A stretch of 64,000 bases of DNA from CAIWHR01 sp963724975 (GCA_963724975.1 CAVRXB010000008.1:248001-312000), one strand, 5' to 3'; positions 8,239 through 17,433 are shown, counted from the stretch's first letter. Notes: generated by a model not told the origin, from the letters alone. Numbers and translations are program-made.

Positions 8239-9444
8239 ATGAAGTCATCAGGATCCCAAGTCTTGAAACCGCGTCGCGTCGTGTTGCAAGCTGCGATGGC
8301 AATCGCCGCCGCGACGCTGATCACGGCCGGCACGCTGCCGTCGTTCGCGCAGGCGCCCAAGAGCCCGGTCACGATCAATGTCGTCGACGTCGCCGGCGAT
8401 CTTGCGTTGACGCAGGACGCCTTCGAGCTCTACGCCAAGAAGAATCCGAATATGGTCGCCAAGTTCAATTTCACGAAGGCGCCTTCTCCCGAGTTGCCGG
8501 GCAAGCTGAAGGCGATGCAGGGCGCCGGGCGCAGCGACATCGATATTGTGCTCACCGGCACCGACTTCCTGGCGGCCGGGATCGAGCAAGGGCTGCTCGT
8601 CAAGATCATCCCGGAGCACGCGGCGAAGTTCCCCAACCTGATCGCCAACTATCAGCCGGCTGCCGCTGAAATGCAGAAGCTCGCGATGGATCAGGGGATT
8701 GCCGTGGCCTTCATGCCCGCCGGACCCCTGCTCGAATACAACCCGGCCAAAGTGAAGCAACCGCCGACGACGCCGCAGGAACTGTTGGCCTGGTGCAAGG
8801 CCAATCCAAACCGGTTGATCTATGCGCGACCCGCGAATTCGGGTCCCGGCCGCACGTTCATCATGGGTCTGCCGTACATCCTCGGCGACAAGAATCCGAA
8901 GGATCCCGTCAACGGATGGGACAAGACGTGGGCCTATCTGAAGGAGCTCAACTCCTGCATCGAGTACTACCCGACGGGGACCGGCGCGGTGATGAAGGAA
9001 GTCGGCGAGGGTTCGCGCGACATGACGGTGACGATGACGGGGTGGGATATCAACCCGCGCGTGCTCGGCATTGTGCCCAAGGACTTCAAGGTGACGCCAT
9101 TCAAGGGCATGACGTGGATCAATGACGCCCACTACATGGTCGTGCCAAAGGGCGTTCCGGCAGAGAAGATGGCGGTCGTCCTCGACGTCATGGCGTTCAT
9201 GCTGACGCCGGAGGCGCAGGCCTATACGTACGACAAGGGCTATTTCTATCCGGGTCCTGCGGTGAAGAATGTGTCGCTGTCGATGGCGCCGAAAGAGTCG
9301 CAGGATGCGATCAGGGATTTCGGCCGGCCGGAATACGAAGGCTGGCTGAAGGAATTTCCGCACACGCAGTCGCTCGAAGCAAAGGCGCAGGTCGACGCGT
9401 TCCGGATCTGGGATCAGCAGGTGGGCGCGCAAAAAACCAAATGA
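8239..9444 (+). CDS. ABC transporter periplasmic substrate-binding protein (PotD/iron-type, family 1 or 2)
   Basis: 401-residue binding protein with an N-terminal export signal (RRVVLQAAMAIAAATLITAG; the paired Arg is Tat-like but not decisive) and a mature start near QAPKSPVTINVVD. The body has the two-lobe binding protein layout with TGTDFLAAGIEQGLLVKI in the first lobe and the late conserved segment AFMLTPEAQAYTYDKGY. It captures a solute in the periplasm for the fused ATPase-permease and the second permease downstream. A very good ribosome site (AAAGGAGGGT) precedes the ATG. Genes of a uronate pathway flank the transporter, so a uronate or sugar acid is more likely than a polyamine, but the substrate is not readable from sequence. 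Confidence 0.88.
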   Translation: MKSSGSQVLKPRRVVLQAAMAIAAATLITAGTLPSFAQAPKSPVTINVVDVAGDLALTQDAFELYAKKNPNMVAKFNFTKAPSPELPGKLKAMQGAGRSDIDIVLTGTDFLAAGIEQGLLVKIIPEHAAKFPNLIANYQPAAAEMQKLAMDQGIAVAFMPAGPLLEYNPAKVKQPPTTPQELLAWCKANPNRLIYARPANSGPGRTFIMGLPYILGDKNPKDPVNGWDKTWAYLKELNSCIEYYPTGTGAVMKEVGEGSRDMTVTMTGWDINPRVLGIVPKDFKVTPFKGMTWINDAHYMVVPKGVPAEKMAVVLDVMAFMLTPEAQAYTYDKGYFYPGPAVKNVSLSMAPKESQDAIRDFGRPEYEGWLKEFPHTQSLEAKAQVDAFRIWDQQVGAQKTK

Positions 9445-9446
9445 TG

Positions 9447-9478
9447 TTGTCCCGTCGCGGAGAACGGCGACGGGACAA
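9447..9478 (+). promoter_or_regulatory. Strong hairpin between binding-protein and ATPase genes
   Basis: A perfect 12-base stem (TTGTCCCGTCGC with its complement) closes an 8-base loop, beginning 3 bases after the binding-protein stop codon. Such intercistronic hairpins commonly protect the upstream message or partly terminate, giving much more binding protein than membrane components. There is no U-run. Confidence 0.7.
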
Positions 9479-9572
9479 CTCGCCGTATTGGCCGTCGGCA
9501 GCGACGGCTAATGCGGCGTAACCTTGCGGGCTCTTCCCACGGACGCTGGCACCGTATTTTGATCTGCAAGCG

Positions 9573-11537
9573 ATGAAGCACGATTTTTCCGAGCTGAGGC
9601 TCGATCATGTCACGCGCCGTTTCGCCGGCGCGGGCGGCAAGGCGTTCAACGCGCTCGACGAGTTGACGCTCACCGTGCGCCGCGGTGAATTCATTGCGTT
9701 GCTGGGACCGTCCGGTTGCGGCAAGTCGACGGCATTGAACTGCATCGCTGGCCTCATGCAGTTGTCGGGCGGAACGATCTGGCTCGACGAAACCCGGATC
9801 GACACATTGCCACCCGAGAAGCGCGGCTTCGGGATGGTGTTTCAAAACTACGCTCTCTTTCCGCACATGACGGTGGAGAAGAACATCGCGTTCGGTCTTC
9901 GGATGCGCAATGTGCCGAATTCCGAAATCGGTCCGCGCGTCGAGCATGCGCTGAAACTCGTTCAGCTGGTGGGGCAGGCGCATAAGCTGCCCGGGCAGCT
10001 GTCGGGCGGTCAGCAGCAACGGGTGGCGATCGCTCGCGCGATCGTGATCGAGCCGCCGCTCATACTTATGGACGAGCCACTGTCGAATCTCGACGCGAAG
10101 CTGCGGATCGAGACCCGTGCCGAGATTCGACGCATCCATCGTGAGCTCGACCGCGCGACGATCTACGTAACGCACGACCAGGACGAGGCGCTTTCGCTGG
10201 CGGATCGCATCGTCGTCATGAAGGACGGCGTCGTGCAGCAGATCGCGGCACCGCCCGAGGTCTACGCGCAGCCCGCCAACCTCCACGTTGCGCGCTTCAT
10301 GGGTTATCGCAACGTGCTCGAGCTCGACGTTGCGGATGGCGATGGCGAACGCGTCGCACTGTCCGGACCCGACATCGCGATTACCGGCGTGCGCAAGCAG
10401 CCGTTCTCGGGCGCTCGCGCCGCGGTTGCGATTCGTCCGGAGGAGATCACTGTCACCGAGGGCACGACCACCAACACGATCGCCGGCCGCGTCGATAACG
10501 TCGAGTATTGCGGTCGCGACGCGCTGCTCGACGTCGTCACCGCGTCCGGCACGCTGCTGCACGTGCGTGGCGCGGTGACGATTCGTCGCGGCGATACGGT
10601 GCGGGTCCACGTGCCGCCCGAGCGCGTGCTCGGTCTATCCCCTCGGCTGATCGCCGTTGCGATGGCCGCATCTGCCGACACGCTTGCCCGGACGCCGTTT
10701 GACCGAGCGCTGCTGCTGGTGGTGCCGGCCGCAGCGTTCATGCTTCTGCTATTCGTCTATCCGTTCCTTTATGGTCTCGCGCTGTCGTTCAATCCGAAGG
10801 AGGGCGGTGCGCTCGCCAACTATTCGCATTTCTTCACGACGGACAATTTGTGGCCGACGATCTGGATCACATTGAAGCTTGCGTTGCCGGCAACGCTCAT
10901 CAACGTCGGCTTCGCGTTGCCGATCGCCTACAAGATGCGCGTGAAGTCACGCTATCAGCGCTGGGTCACGACGATCCTGGTGGTGCCGATTACGCTCGGC
11001 ACTGTGCTCATCGCTGAGGGCATGCTGATTTACTTCGGCCCTCGAGGCTGGCTGTCGCAAACGCTGCAGTTTCTGCATCTGTATGAAGGGCCGATCCGGC
11101 TCACGCACAACTACTGGGGCGTGCTGATCTCGCTTGTCATCTCCGGCTTTCCGTTTGCATTTCTGCTGATTCTCTCCTACATCACCGGGATCGATCCGGT
11201 TTTGGCGAGAGCCGCCGCCACGCTCGGCGCCGATCCGAAGTCGCAGTTTCGTCACATCTACCTGCCGCTGCTGGCGCCGGGTCTCGCAATGTGCTTCTGC
11301 CTTGCGTTCGTGCAGGCCTTCTCGGTCTTCCCGTCGGCTGTCCTGCTGGGCTCGCCGGCTGGTCCGACACGCGTCATCTCGATTGCGGCGTATGAAGCCG
11401 CGTTCGAGCAATACGACTATTCGCTTGCCTCCGCGATCGCGATGATCATGGGCTTTGTGCAACTTGTCATCGTCGCCGCTGTGCTCGGCTTGCGCAATGT
11501 TTTCTATCGCGGACCCGTGTCCGGAGGCAAAGGATGA
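9573..11537 (+). CDS. ABC importer ATPase fused in frame to a PotB-type permease
   Basis: A 654-residue chain with a complete PotA-like ATPase and a complete permease. The ATPase has Walker A LLGPSGCGKST near residue 50, the signature LSGGQQQRVAIARA near 148, Walker B LILMDEPLSNLDAKL near 170, the switch His in VTHDQDEAL, and a TOBE-like region to about 355. A linker around VAMAASADTLARTPFD leads to six hydrophobic segments and the coupling loop ARAAATLGADPKSQFRHIY. These are normally two overlapping genes; here no stop separates them. The product would energise import of the solute captured by the upstream binding protein, together with the second permease. A start inside the linker (ATG at the VAMAAS position) could still yield a free permease. 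Confidence 0.9.
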   Translation: MKHDFSELRLDHVTRRFAGAGGKAFNALDELTLTVRRGEFIALLGPSGCGKSTALNCIAGLMQLSGGTIWLDETRIDTLPPEKRGFGMVFQNYALFPHMTVEKNIAFGLRMRNVPNSEIGPRVEHALKLVQLVGQAHKLPGQLSGGQQQRVAIARAIVIEPPLILMDEPLSNLDAKLRIETRAEIRRIHRELDRATIYVTHDQDEALSLADRIVVMKDGVVQQIAAPPEVYAQPANLHVARFMGYRNVLELDVADGDGERVALSGPDIAITGVRKQPFSGARAAVAIRPEEITVTEGTTTNTIAGRVDNVEYCGRDALLDVVTASGTLLHVRGAVTIRRGDTVRVHVPPERVLGLSPRLIAVAMAASADTLARTPFDRALLLVVPAAAFMLLLFVYPFLYGLALSFNPKEGGALANYSHFFTTDNLWPTIWITLKLALPATLINVGFALPIAYKMRVKSRYQRWVTTILVVPITLGTVLIAEGMLIYFGPRGWLSQTLQFLHLYEGPIRLTHNYWGVLISLVISGFPFAFLLILSYITGIDPVLARAAATLGADPKSQFRHIYLPLLAPGLAMCFCLAFVQAFSVFPSAVLLGSPAGPTRVISIAAYEAAFEQYDYSLASAIAMIMGFVQLVIVAAVLGLRNVFYRGPVSGGKG

Positions 11538-11550
11538 TGAAGGGGGTTTC

Positions 11551-12396
11551 GTGAACACAGCGGGCAACTGGTTCGACCGCGCGTGGCGAGGGTTGCTGCT
11601 GGGCCTGATGACGTTGTTCGTCGTCAACATCGGCCTCATGATCGCCGCTGTCGCGGTGAGCTCGTTTGCTCGACGCTGGCTCGGTACGTGGTTGCCGGAC
11701 GGCTGGACCGTGACCTGGTACACGGCGGCGTGGAAGGAGTTCCAGCTCGGCGATGTGCTCTGGGTCACCGTGCAAGTCGTGCTGTCGGTGGTCTTTCTCG
11801 CGTTGCTGATCGGCGTTCCCGCCGCCTACACACTCGCACGGCGTGATTTTCGCGGCAAGCGTGCTTTGATGCTGCTCTTCCTGCTGCCGCTGATGGTGCC
11901 GCCGATTACCTATGGCATTCCGCTGGCGACGGTGCTCTATCAGGCCCACCTCGCCGGCACGATATGGGGCGTGATCCTCGCCAACCTGATTCCCGCAGCG
12001 CCGTTCGTGATCCTCGTCATGACGCCATTCATCGAGCAGATCGACGTCAACCTCGAATCGGCGGCACGCGTATTCGGAGCGAGCACGGCACGAATGTTCT
12101 GGCACGTGCTGGTGCCTCTGCTCGCGCCCGGGATTCTCGCTGCATCGTTGCTGGTGCTCGTACGAACGATTGCGTTGTTCGAGCTCACGTTCCTGACGGC
12201 GGGGCCCGACTCGCAGACGCTCGTCGTCGCGCTCTATTACGCGGTGTTCGCGGCGGGCGTACGCGCTCCGCAGTCGGTCGATTCGATGGCAATGATCTAC
12301 ATGGCCGTCACGCTCGTGTGGCTGCTGATTGCGCTCCGCTTCGTGAATCCGACACAACTCGTGTCGCGCGTTAAGGAACATCCGCAGCATGCCTGA
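11551..12396 (+). CDS. ABC importer second permease (PotC type)
   Basis: Inner-membrane permease of 281 residues with about six hydrophobic helices and the coupling loop around ESAARVFGASTARMFWHVLV, matching the MalG/PotC-type half of a heterodimeric importer. The GTG at 11551 is supported by AAGGGGG a few bases upstream and lies 13 bases after the fusion gene. It overlaps the following dehydrogenase by eight bases (12389-12396), so transport and catabolism are translationally linked. Confidence 0.87.
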   Translation: MNTAGNWFDRAWRGLLLGLMTLFVVNIGLMIAAVAVSSFARRWLGTWLPDGWTVTWYTAAWKEFQLGDVLWVTVQVVLSVVFLALLIGVPAAYTLARRDFRGKRALMLLFLLPLMVPPITYGIPLATVLYQAHLAGTIWGVILANLIPAAPFVILVMTPFIEQIDVNLESAARVFGASTARMFWHVLVPLLAPGILAASLLVLVRTIALFELTFLTAGPDSQTLVVALYYAVFAAGVRAPQSVDSMAMIYMAVTLVWLLIALRFVNPTQLVSRVKEHPQHA

Positions 12397-13882
12397 CAAT
12401 GCTGCGCAGCCACGCTTGTCGCTGGCCACGCTCGCGCGCTTGCCGATCACCGTCGCGCGTCCGGCATACGATCCGGCGAGAGTGCCAGTGGGAATTCTGC
12501 ATTTGGGTCTCGGCGCTTTCCACAGGGCGCACCAGGCGGTTTATACGGACGACATTCTCGGTGCCGAGCCGCGGTGGGGGATTTGCGGCGTCTCTCTTAA
12601 GACGCCGCGCGCCGTTTCGCCGCTGGCGGCGCAGGATGGGCTGTACACATTGCTGACGCGAACAAACGATGGCACCCACGCGCGTGTCATCGGCGCATTG
12701 CGTGAGACCCTTTTCGCAGGGGCGGCGCGATCGCAGTTGATTGCCCGCTTTGCGGATCCCCGAATCAGCATCGTGACCGCCACCGTGACGGAAAAAGGCT
12801 ACTGTCACGATCCCGCCACGGGAACGCTGAACGAGAATCACCCCGAGATTACGCATGATCTCGCGCATCCCGACACCCCGGAGTCGGCGATTGGGATTCT
12901 TGTCGCCGGAATCGCCGCGCGACGTGCCGCGAACGCGGGACCGCTCACGTTCGTTTGCTGCGACAACCTCCCGCACAATGGGCGCATGGTCGAGGGGCTG
13001 GTGCGGGCTTTCGCCGCGCGCCGCGATCCTGCGCTTGCCGCATGGATTGCCGATCACGTTACGTTTCCGTCGACGATGGTGGATCGGATCGTCCCCGCCA
13101 CTACCGACACCGACCTGGCCGACGCGAAACGCCTTATCGGCATGGATGACGAAGCGGCGGTCACGGCGGAAGCCTTCGGCCAGTGGATCATCGAGGACCG
13201 CTTCAGCGCAGCACGACCGCGATGGGAGAACGCCGGCGCGCAGTTCGTCGCCAACGTGGCGCCGTTCGAGACGATGAAGCTGCGACTGCTGAACGGCAGT
13301 CACTCGACGCTCGCCTACCTCGGCTTTCTTGCCGGCCACGAGACCATCTGGCAGGCGTCGGCGGATCCCCTTCTCGCGCGGCTGGTGGAACGGCAGATGG
13401 TCGATGAGATCATTCCCACGCTGGTCGCGCCGCCGGGCATCGACCTTGCTGCCTACTGCGCGCAGCTGATGGCGCGGTTTCGAAACCGGGCGCTGCCGCA
13501 TCGCACGCAGCAGATCGCGATGGACGGCTCGCAAAAGCTGCCGCAGAGGCTCCTTGGCACCGTGCGCGACCGGATCGCGGCCGGTGCGCGTTTCCATCAT
13601 CTCGCGCTCGCGACGGCCGGCTGGATTCGCTACGCAAGCGGCACCGACGAGCAAGGCCGCGAAATTGCGGTCTCCGATCCCATGGCCACCACGTTCGCGC
13701 GGACGGTAGGGGCTGCGGGGAACGATCCCGCGCGGATCGCTGCCGGTTTTCTCGATCTTGCACCCGTGTTCGGCGACCTCGTCGCGCACGCCGGCTTTCG
13801 CGATCTCGTGTCGCGCAATGTCGTCGACCTGTTCCGCAATGGCGTGCAACGGACGCTGGCGCGGCATCTAGGCGTCGATTAA
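12389..13882 (+). CDS. uxuB: Mannitol dehydrogenase family oxidoreductase, probable fructuronate reductase
   Basis: 497-residue NAD-dependent polyol/uronate dehydrogenase. The N-terminal nucleotide fold carries the family motif LGLGAFHRAHQAVYTDD, and the C-terminal half has the catalytic Lys-Asn-His signature in MKLRLLNGSHSTLAYLG. In the glucuronate route, fructuronate reductase turns D-fructuronate into D-mannonate in the cytosol; placement directly before uxaC favours this over mannitol dehydrogenase. It overlaps the permease gene and is followed 8 bases later by uxaC. The next enzyme, mannonate dehydratase, is not in the window. Confidence 0.85.
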   Translation: MPDNAAQPRLSLATLARLPITVARPAYDPARVPVGILHLGLGAFHRAHQAVYTDDILGAEPRWGICGVSLKTPRAVSPLAAQDGLYTLLTRTNDGTHARVIGALRETLFAGAARSQLIARFADPRISIVTATVTEKGYCHDPATGTLNENHPEITHDLAHPDTPESAIGILVAGIAARRAANAGPLTFVCCDNLPHNGRMVEGLVRAFAARRDPALAAWIADHVTFPSTMVDRIVPATTDTDLADAKRLIGMDDEAAVTAEAFGQWIIEDRFSAARPRWENAGAQFVANVAPFETMKLRLLNGSHSTLAYLGFLAGHETIWQASADPLLARLVERQMVDEIIPTLVAPPGIDLAAYCAQLMARFRNRALPHRTQQIAMDGSQKLPQRLLGTVRDRIAAGARFHHLALATAGWIRYASGTDEQGREIAVSDPMATTFARTVGAAGNDPARIAAGFLDLAPVFGDLVAHAGFRDLVSRNVVDLFRNGVQRTLARHLGVD

Positions 13883-13890
13883 GGACCCCA

Positions 13891-15306
13891 ATGGCAATCC
13901 CGCTCAAGCTGCATCCTGACCGGCTGTTCCCGGCGGACCCGGCAACGCGCGCGCTGGCGCGGCAACTCTACGCGACCGTCAAGGACTTGCCGATCGTGAG
14001 CCCGCATGGTCACACCGATCCCCAGTGGTTCGCCGACAACGCTCCGTTTGCGAACGCCTCATCGCTGCTGATCACGCCCGATCATTACGTGTTCCGGATG
14101 CTTTACAGCCAGGGCGTTTCGCTTGACGAACTCGGCATTCCGCGCCGCGATCGAACGGTGGCCGAGCAGGACCCGCGCAAGATCTGGCGGACGTTCGCCG
14201 CGCACTACCAGCTGTTTCGCGGGACGCCGACGAAGACATGGCTCGACCATGCATTTACGACAGTGTTCGGCATCGACGAGCGACTGACGTCCGAATCGGC
14301 GGACCGCACGTTCGATCGCATCAACGAGTGCCTCGCGCAGCCTGCCTTCCGCCCGCGGGCATTGTTCGAACGCTTCAACATCGAGGTGCTGGCGACGACG
14401 GAATCGCCGCTCGATCCACTTGCGCACCACGAGAAGATCCGCGGATCCGGATGGAAAGGCCGCGTGATCACCGCTTACCGTCCCGATCCCGTCGTCGATC
14501 CGGAATTCGACGGCTTTCGCGATAACGTCGGCCGGTTGGCCGCCATTACCGGCGAGAACACGGTAACGTGGCAGGGATATCTCGCGGCGCACCGCAACCG
14601 CCGCGCCTACTTCAAGACACTGGGCGCGACGTCGACCGACCACGGTCATCCCACGGCGCGAACCTGCGATCTTGCTGATGCGGAATGTCAACGGTTGCTC
14701 GATCGCGCGTTGTCGGGTGCCGCGACCGCCGACGAAGCCGAAGCGTTCCGCGGGCAGATGCTCACCGAAATGGCGCGGATGAGTCTCGACGATGGTCTCG
14801 TGATGCAGATTCATCCGGGCAGCTTTCGCAATCACAATCCGGCGATCTTTCGCGACTACGGCCGCGATATGGGTGCCGACATTCCGACGTCGACCGACTA
14901 CGTGCGCGCGTTGAAGCCGTTGCTCGATCGTTTCGGCAACGAGCGCAATCTCACGCTCATCCTGTTCACGCTCGACGAGACCGTCGATTCGCGTGAGTTG
15001 GCGCCGCTCGCCGGTCATTATCCGATCCTGAGGCTTGGCCCACCTTGGTGGTTCTTCGACAGTCCCGAAGGCATGCTCCGCTTCCGCGAGTTGACCACCG
15101 AGACCGCGGGTTTCCACAACACCGTCGGCTTCAACGACGACACGCGCGCGTTCCTGTCGATTCCCGCACGGCACGATGTCGCGCGCCGGATCGACTGCCG
15201 GTTTCTTGCGACCCTCGCCGTCGAGCACAAGATCGACGAAGACGAGGCGTTCGAGCTGGCGCCGCAACTCGCGTATCGCTTCGCCAAGCAGGCGTACCGC
15301 CTGTAA
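13891..15306 (+). CDS. uxaC: Uronate isomerase UxaC
   Basis: 471-residue glucuronate/galacturonate isomerase, the first intracellular step of hexuronate catabolism. Family features include the metal-binding start of the barrel SPHGHTDPQWFADN, the segment LATTESPLDPLAHHEKI, the motif MQIHPGSFRNHNP and the late GPPWWFFDSPEGMLRFR. Length is that of the family. The start follows the dehydrogenase by 8 bases, placing it last in a unit with the importer. Together the cupin, importer, isomerase and reductase describe uptake and early breakdown of hexuronates such as those from pectin, alginate-like or glucuronan polymers. Confidence 0.95.
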   Translation: MAIPLKLHPDRLFPADPATRALARQLYATVKDLPIVSPHGHTDPQWFADNAPFANASSLLITPDHYVFRMLYSQGVSLDELGIPRRDRTVAEQDPRKIWRTFAAHYQLFRGTPTKTWLDHAFTTVFGIDERLTSESADRTFDRINECLAQPAFRPRALFERFNIEVLATTESPLDPLAHHEKIRGSGWKGRVITAYRPDPVVDPEFDGFRDNVGRLAAITGENTVTWQGYLAAHRNRRAYFKTLGATSTDHGHPTARTCDLADAECQRLLDRALSGAATADEAEAFRGQMLTEMARMSLDDGLVMQIHPGSFRNHNPAIFRDYGRDMGADIPTSTDYVRALKPLLDRFGNERNLTLILFTLDETVDSRELAPLAGHYPILRLGPPWWFFDSPEGMLRFRELTTETAGFHNTVGFNDDTRAFLSIPARHDVARRIDCRFLATLAVEHKIDEDEAFELAPQLAYRFAKQAYRL

Positions 15307-15325
15307 TCGCCGACAGGAGGCTCGA

Positions 15326-16024
15326 ATGATCACGCTTCGCAAAGCCGGAGAAAGAGGGCATGCCGAGCACGGCTGGCTCGATTCCTGGCACAGCTTCTCG
15401 TTCGCCGATTACAACGATCCTGCGCACATGGGATTCGGACCGCTGCGTGTCATCAACGAAGACCGCGTGCAGCCGGGGATGGGATTCGGCACGCATGGCC
15501 ATCGCGACATGGAGATCATCAGCTACGTGCTCGACGGGCAGCTCGCGCACAGCGACAGCATGGGGAACGGCTCGACAATCGTTCCCGGCGACGTGCAGCG
15601 GATGAGCGCCGGGCGCGGCGTGCGGCACAGCGAATTCAATCCGTCCAAGACGGCGCCGGTGCATTTTCTGCAAATCTGGATCGAGCCCGCGCGTGCAGGC
15701 ATCGATCCCGGTTACGAGCAGACGAATATTCCGGCGTCGGCCAAGCGCGGGACGCTGCGGCTGATCGCGTCGCCGGACGGGCGCGACGGCTCGGTCACGA
15801 TCCACCAGGACGCCACTCTTCATGCAGCGCTGATCGACGGCGCGGAATCCGTGATCTACCGACTCGCGAATGGACGTCGCGCCTACGTACACGTGGCCCG
15901 CGGCGCCGTATACGTGAATGGCACCCGCCTCGGGCCGGGCGACGCGGCGAAAGTTATTGGCGAGGCAAAAATTACACTGGAGCGGGGCGAGAACGCCGAA
16001 GTGCTTCTATTCGACTTGCCCTGA
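15326..16024 (+). CDS. Pirin family protein
   Basis: Bicupin of 232 residues. The metal-binding residues of the N-terminal cupin are visible as THGHRDMEIISYVLDGQLAH and SAGRGVRHSEFNPS, with the characteristic HFLQIWIEP strand afterwards. Bacterial pirins are iron-binding proteins with quercetinase-like or redox-sensing activity; the physiological role varies. AGGAGG precedes the ATG at 15326, which lies 19 bases after uxaC, so it may be carried on the tail of the hexuronate transcript or start its own stress-related pair with DoxX, 12 bases downstream. Confidence 0.92.
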   Translation: MITLRKAGERGHAEHGWLDSWHSFSFADYNDPAHMGFGPLRVINEDRVQPGMGFGTHGHRDMEIISYVLDGQLAHSDSMGNGSTIVPGDVQRMSAGRGVRHSEFNPSKTAPVHFLQIWIEPARAGIDPGYEQTNIPASAKRGTLRLIASPDGRDGSVTIHQDATLHAALIDGAESVIYRLANGRRAYVHVARGAVYVNGTRLGPGDAAKVIGEAKITLERGENAEVLLFDLP

Positions 16025-16036
16025 TGTGAGAAACTC

Positions 16037-16438
16037 ATGACCGCTTCGAGAGACCTGGCGGCGCTCATCGGCCGCGTATTGCTGGTTTTCCTGTTCATCT
16101 ATTCCGGCTTCAACAAGATCTTCGGTTTCGAGGGCACCGAGGCTGCCATCGCGAGCAAGGACGTTCCGCTGCCCGCGATCGCGACGACCATCGCGATCAT
16201 CGTCGAATGCGTCGGCGGCGCGATGATCGCATTCGGCTGGAAGGCACGTTGGGCGGCGCTCGCCGCGGCCGCGTTCACGCTCGTCGCCACGGTCCTGTTT
16301 CACGATTTCTGGGCGATGACCGATCCGGCGGCGATTGGCACCAACAAGATCATGTTCCTGAAAAATGTTGCGGTGATCGGCGGACTGCTGCTGGTCTTCG
16401 CGTTCGGGACGGGGCGCTACAGCATCGAACAGCGCTAG
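16037..16438 (+). CDS. DoxX-family membrane protein
   Basis: Small inner-membrane protein of 133 residues with four hydrophobic helices; LIGRVLLVFLFIYSGFNKI is the typical first helix of the DoxX/DUF417-like group, and KNVAVIGGLLLVFAFG the last. Family members are often linked to redox stress, and in actinobacteria to a superoxide-detoxifying complex. Tight spacing behind pirin suggests joint expression. The exact role is unknown. Confidence 0.88.
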   Translation: MTASRDLAALIGRVLLVFLFIYSGFNKIFGFEGTEAAIASKDVPLPAIATTIAIIVECVGGAMIAFGWKARWAALAAAAFTLVATVLFHDFWAMTDPAAIGTNKIMFLKNVAVIGGLLLVFAFGTGRYSIEQR

Positions 16439-16462
16439 TGCACGCCGGAAGCGCTGCCAACG

Positions 16463-16915
16463 CTATTCGCGAACGCGCGAATCGAGCCAGATCGTCACCG
16501 GTCCGTCATTGATCAGCGCGACGTGCATTTCCGCGCCAAATACCCCGGTCGCGACAGGTCTGCCGAGGGCCGTGGCGAGCGCGGTAACGAACTGAATGAA
16601 GGCCGGCGCCGCGAGCTCAGGAGGTGCCGCCGCCGACCACGACGGCCGGGCACCTTTCTTCGTCGACGCAAACAGCGTGAACTGGCTGACGGCCAGAATG
16701 TTCCCGCCGATCTCCCGCACTGAGCGGTTCATCGCTCCAGTCTCGTCGTCGAAGATGCGCAATGCGACAATCTTGCGCACGAGCCAGTCGCGGTCGTCGT
16801 CACGGTCATCGCTCCGGACGCCTGCGAGCACGACAAGTCCGGGGCCGATCTGCCCGACGATGCGTCCGCCGACGGTGACCGACGCCTCCCGCGCGCGTTG
16901 CACCAGCGCCCTCAT
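16463..16915 (-). CDS. dtd: D-aminoacyl-tRNA deacylase
   Basis: Proofreading enzyme that hydrolyses D-amino acids (and glycine from tRNA-Ala) from charged tRNAs. The 150-residue chain matches DTD: MRALVQRAREASVTV at the start, the active-site segment NILAVSQFTLFA with the Ser-Gln-Phe-Thr motif, and the cross-subunit GlyPro-type motif region in ALINDGPVTIWLD. It overlaps the DUF4124 gene by four bases and converges on doxX with a 24-base gap. Confidence 0.95.
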   Translation of the reverse strand: MRALVQRAREASVTVGGRIVGQIGPGLVVLAGVRSDDRDDDRDWLVRKIVALRIFDDETGAMNRSVREIGGNILAVSQFTLFASTKKGARPSWSAAAPPELAAPAFIQFVTALATALGRPVATGVFGAEMHVALINDGPVTIWLDSRVRE

Positions 16916-17433
16916 TTCTTGTAGAGGGTCCGCTCCACGGATGTCGCCACGCCAGAGACGAACGTCACCGTCGTCACCGTCTCAGGGTCGCCCTCGGTCG
17001 GCAACCAGGTCCAGCGTGCCTGCTTGCCGTTCTTCTGTCCTGTCGTGATGTCCGGAGCGCCCACCCGCGCGAGCACGTCGCCCTCAGACATGCCGCTGTG
17101 CAAGTGCCGTCGCTCGCCTGCATCGCCGCGCAGCTTGTCGCTTCGCGGCTTGGCTGCCTTGTCGGCGCTCGCGTCTTTACCCGAGCGTCCGTTCGCGGCA
17201 GGTGCCGCCGCCGCGGCGTTCGATTTCGTGACCCCGGGCAGCACGGTGATCTCGGGCGGATCCTGCTGGAAATTCCGCAGCTCCTTGCCCTTCGGACACG
17301 GCATCTCCTGATAAACGGGTCGGCCGCCGTCGCCGGCACACTTGTAAACCTCGGCCAGCCCCGCCGGCGCTACCAAGGCGCAAAATGCGAAGGAGACGAT
17401 CCGGATCGCGGGCTCTCGCCAGGACATGGGCAT
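16912..17433 (-). CDS. DUF4124 domain periplasmic protein
   Basis: 173 residues. An N-terminal export signal (IRIVSFAFCALVAPAGLA) is followed by a DUF4124 domain, VYKCAGDGGRPVYQEMPCPKG with its paired cysteines, then a low-complexity Ala/Lys linker and a C-terminal SmpA/OmlA-like segment (MSEGDVLARVGAPDITTG ... TWLPTEGDPETVTTVTF). Such proteins are common in betaproteobacteria and uncharacterised. The start codon overlaps nothing upstream; the gene leads a two-gene unit with dtd. Confidence 0.85.
   Translation of the reverse strand: MPMSWREPAIRIVSFAFCALVAPAGLAEVYKCAGDGGRPVYQEMPCPKGKELRNFQQDPPEITVLPGVTKSNAAAAAPAANGRSGKDASADKAAKPRSDKLRGDAGERRHLHSGMSEGDVLARVGAPDITTGQKNGKQARWTWLPTEGDPETVTTVTFVSGVATSVERTLYKK

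Noticed and set aside
8248..9432. 394-residue minus-strand open frame
   Set aside because: Antisense to the binding-protein gene, which has a signal peptide, strong ribosome site and family motifs. Long antisense frames are expected at this GC content.
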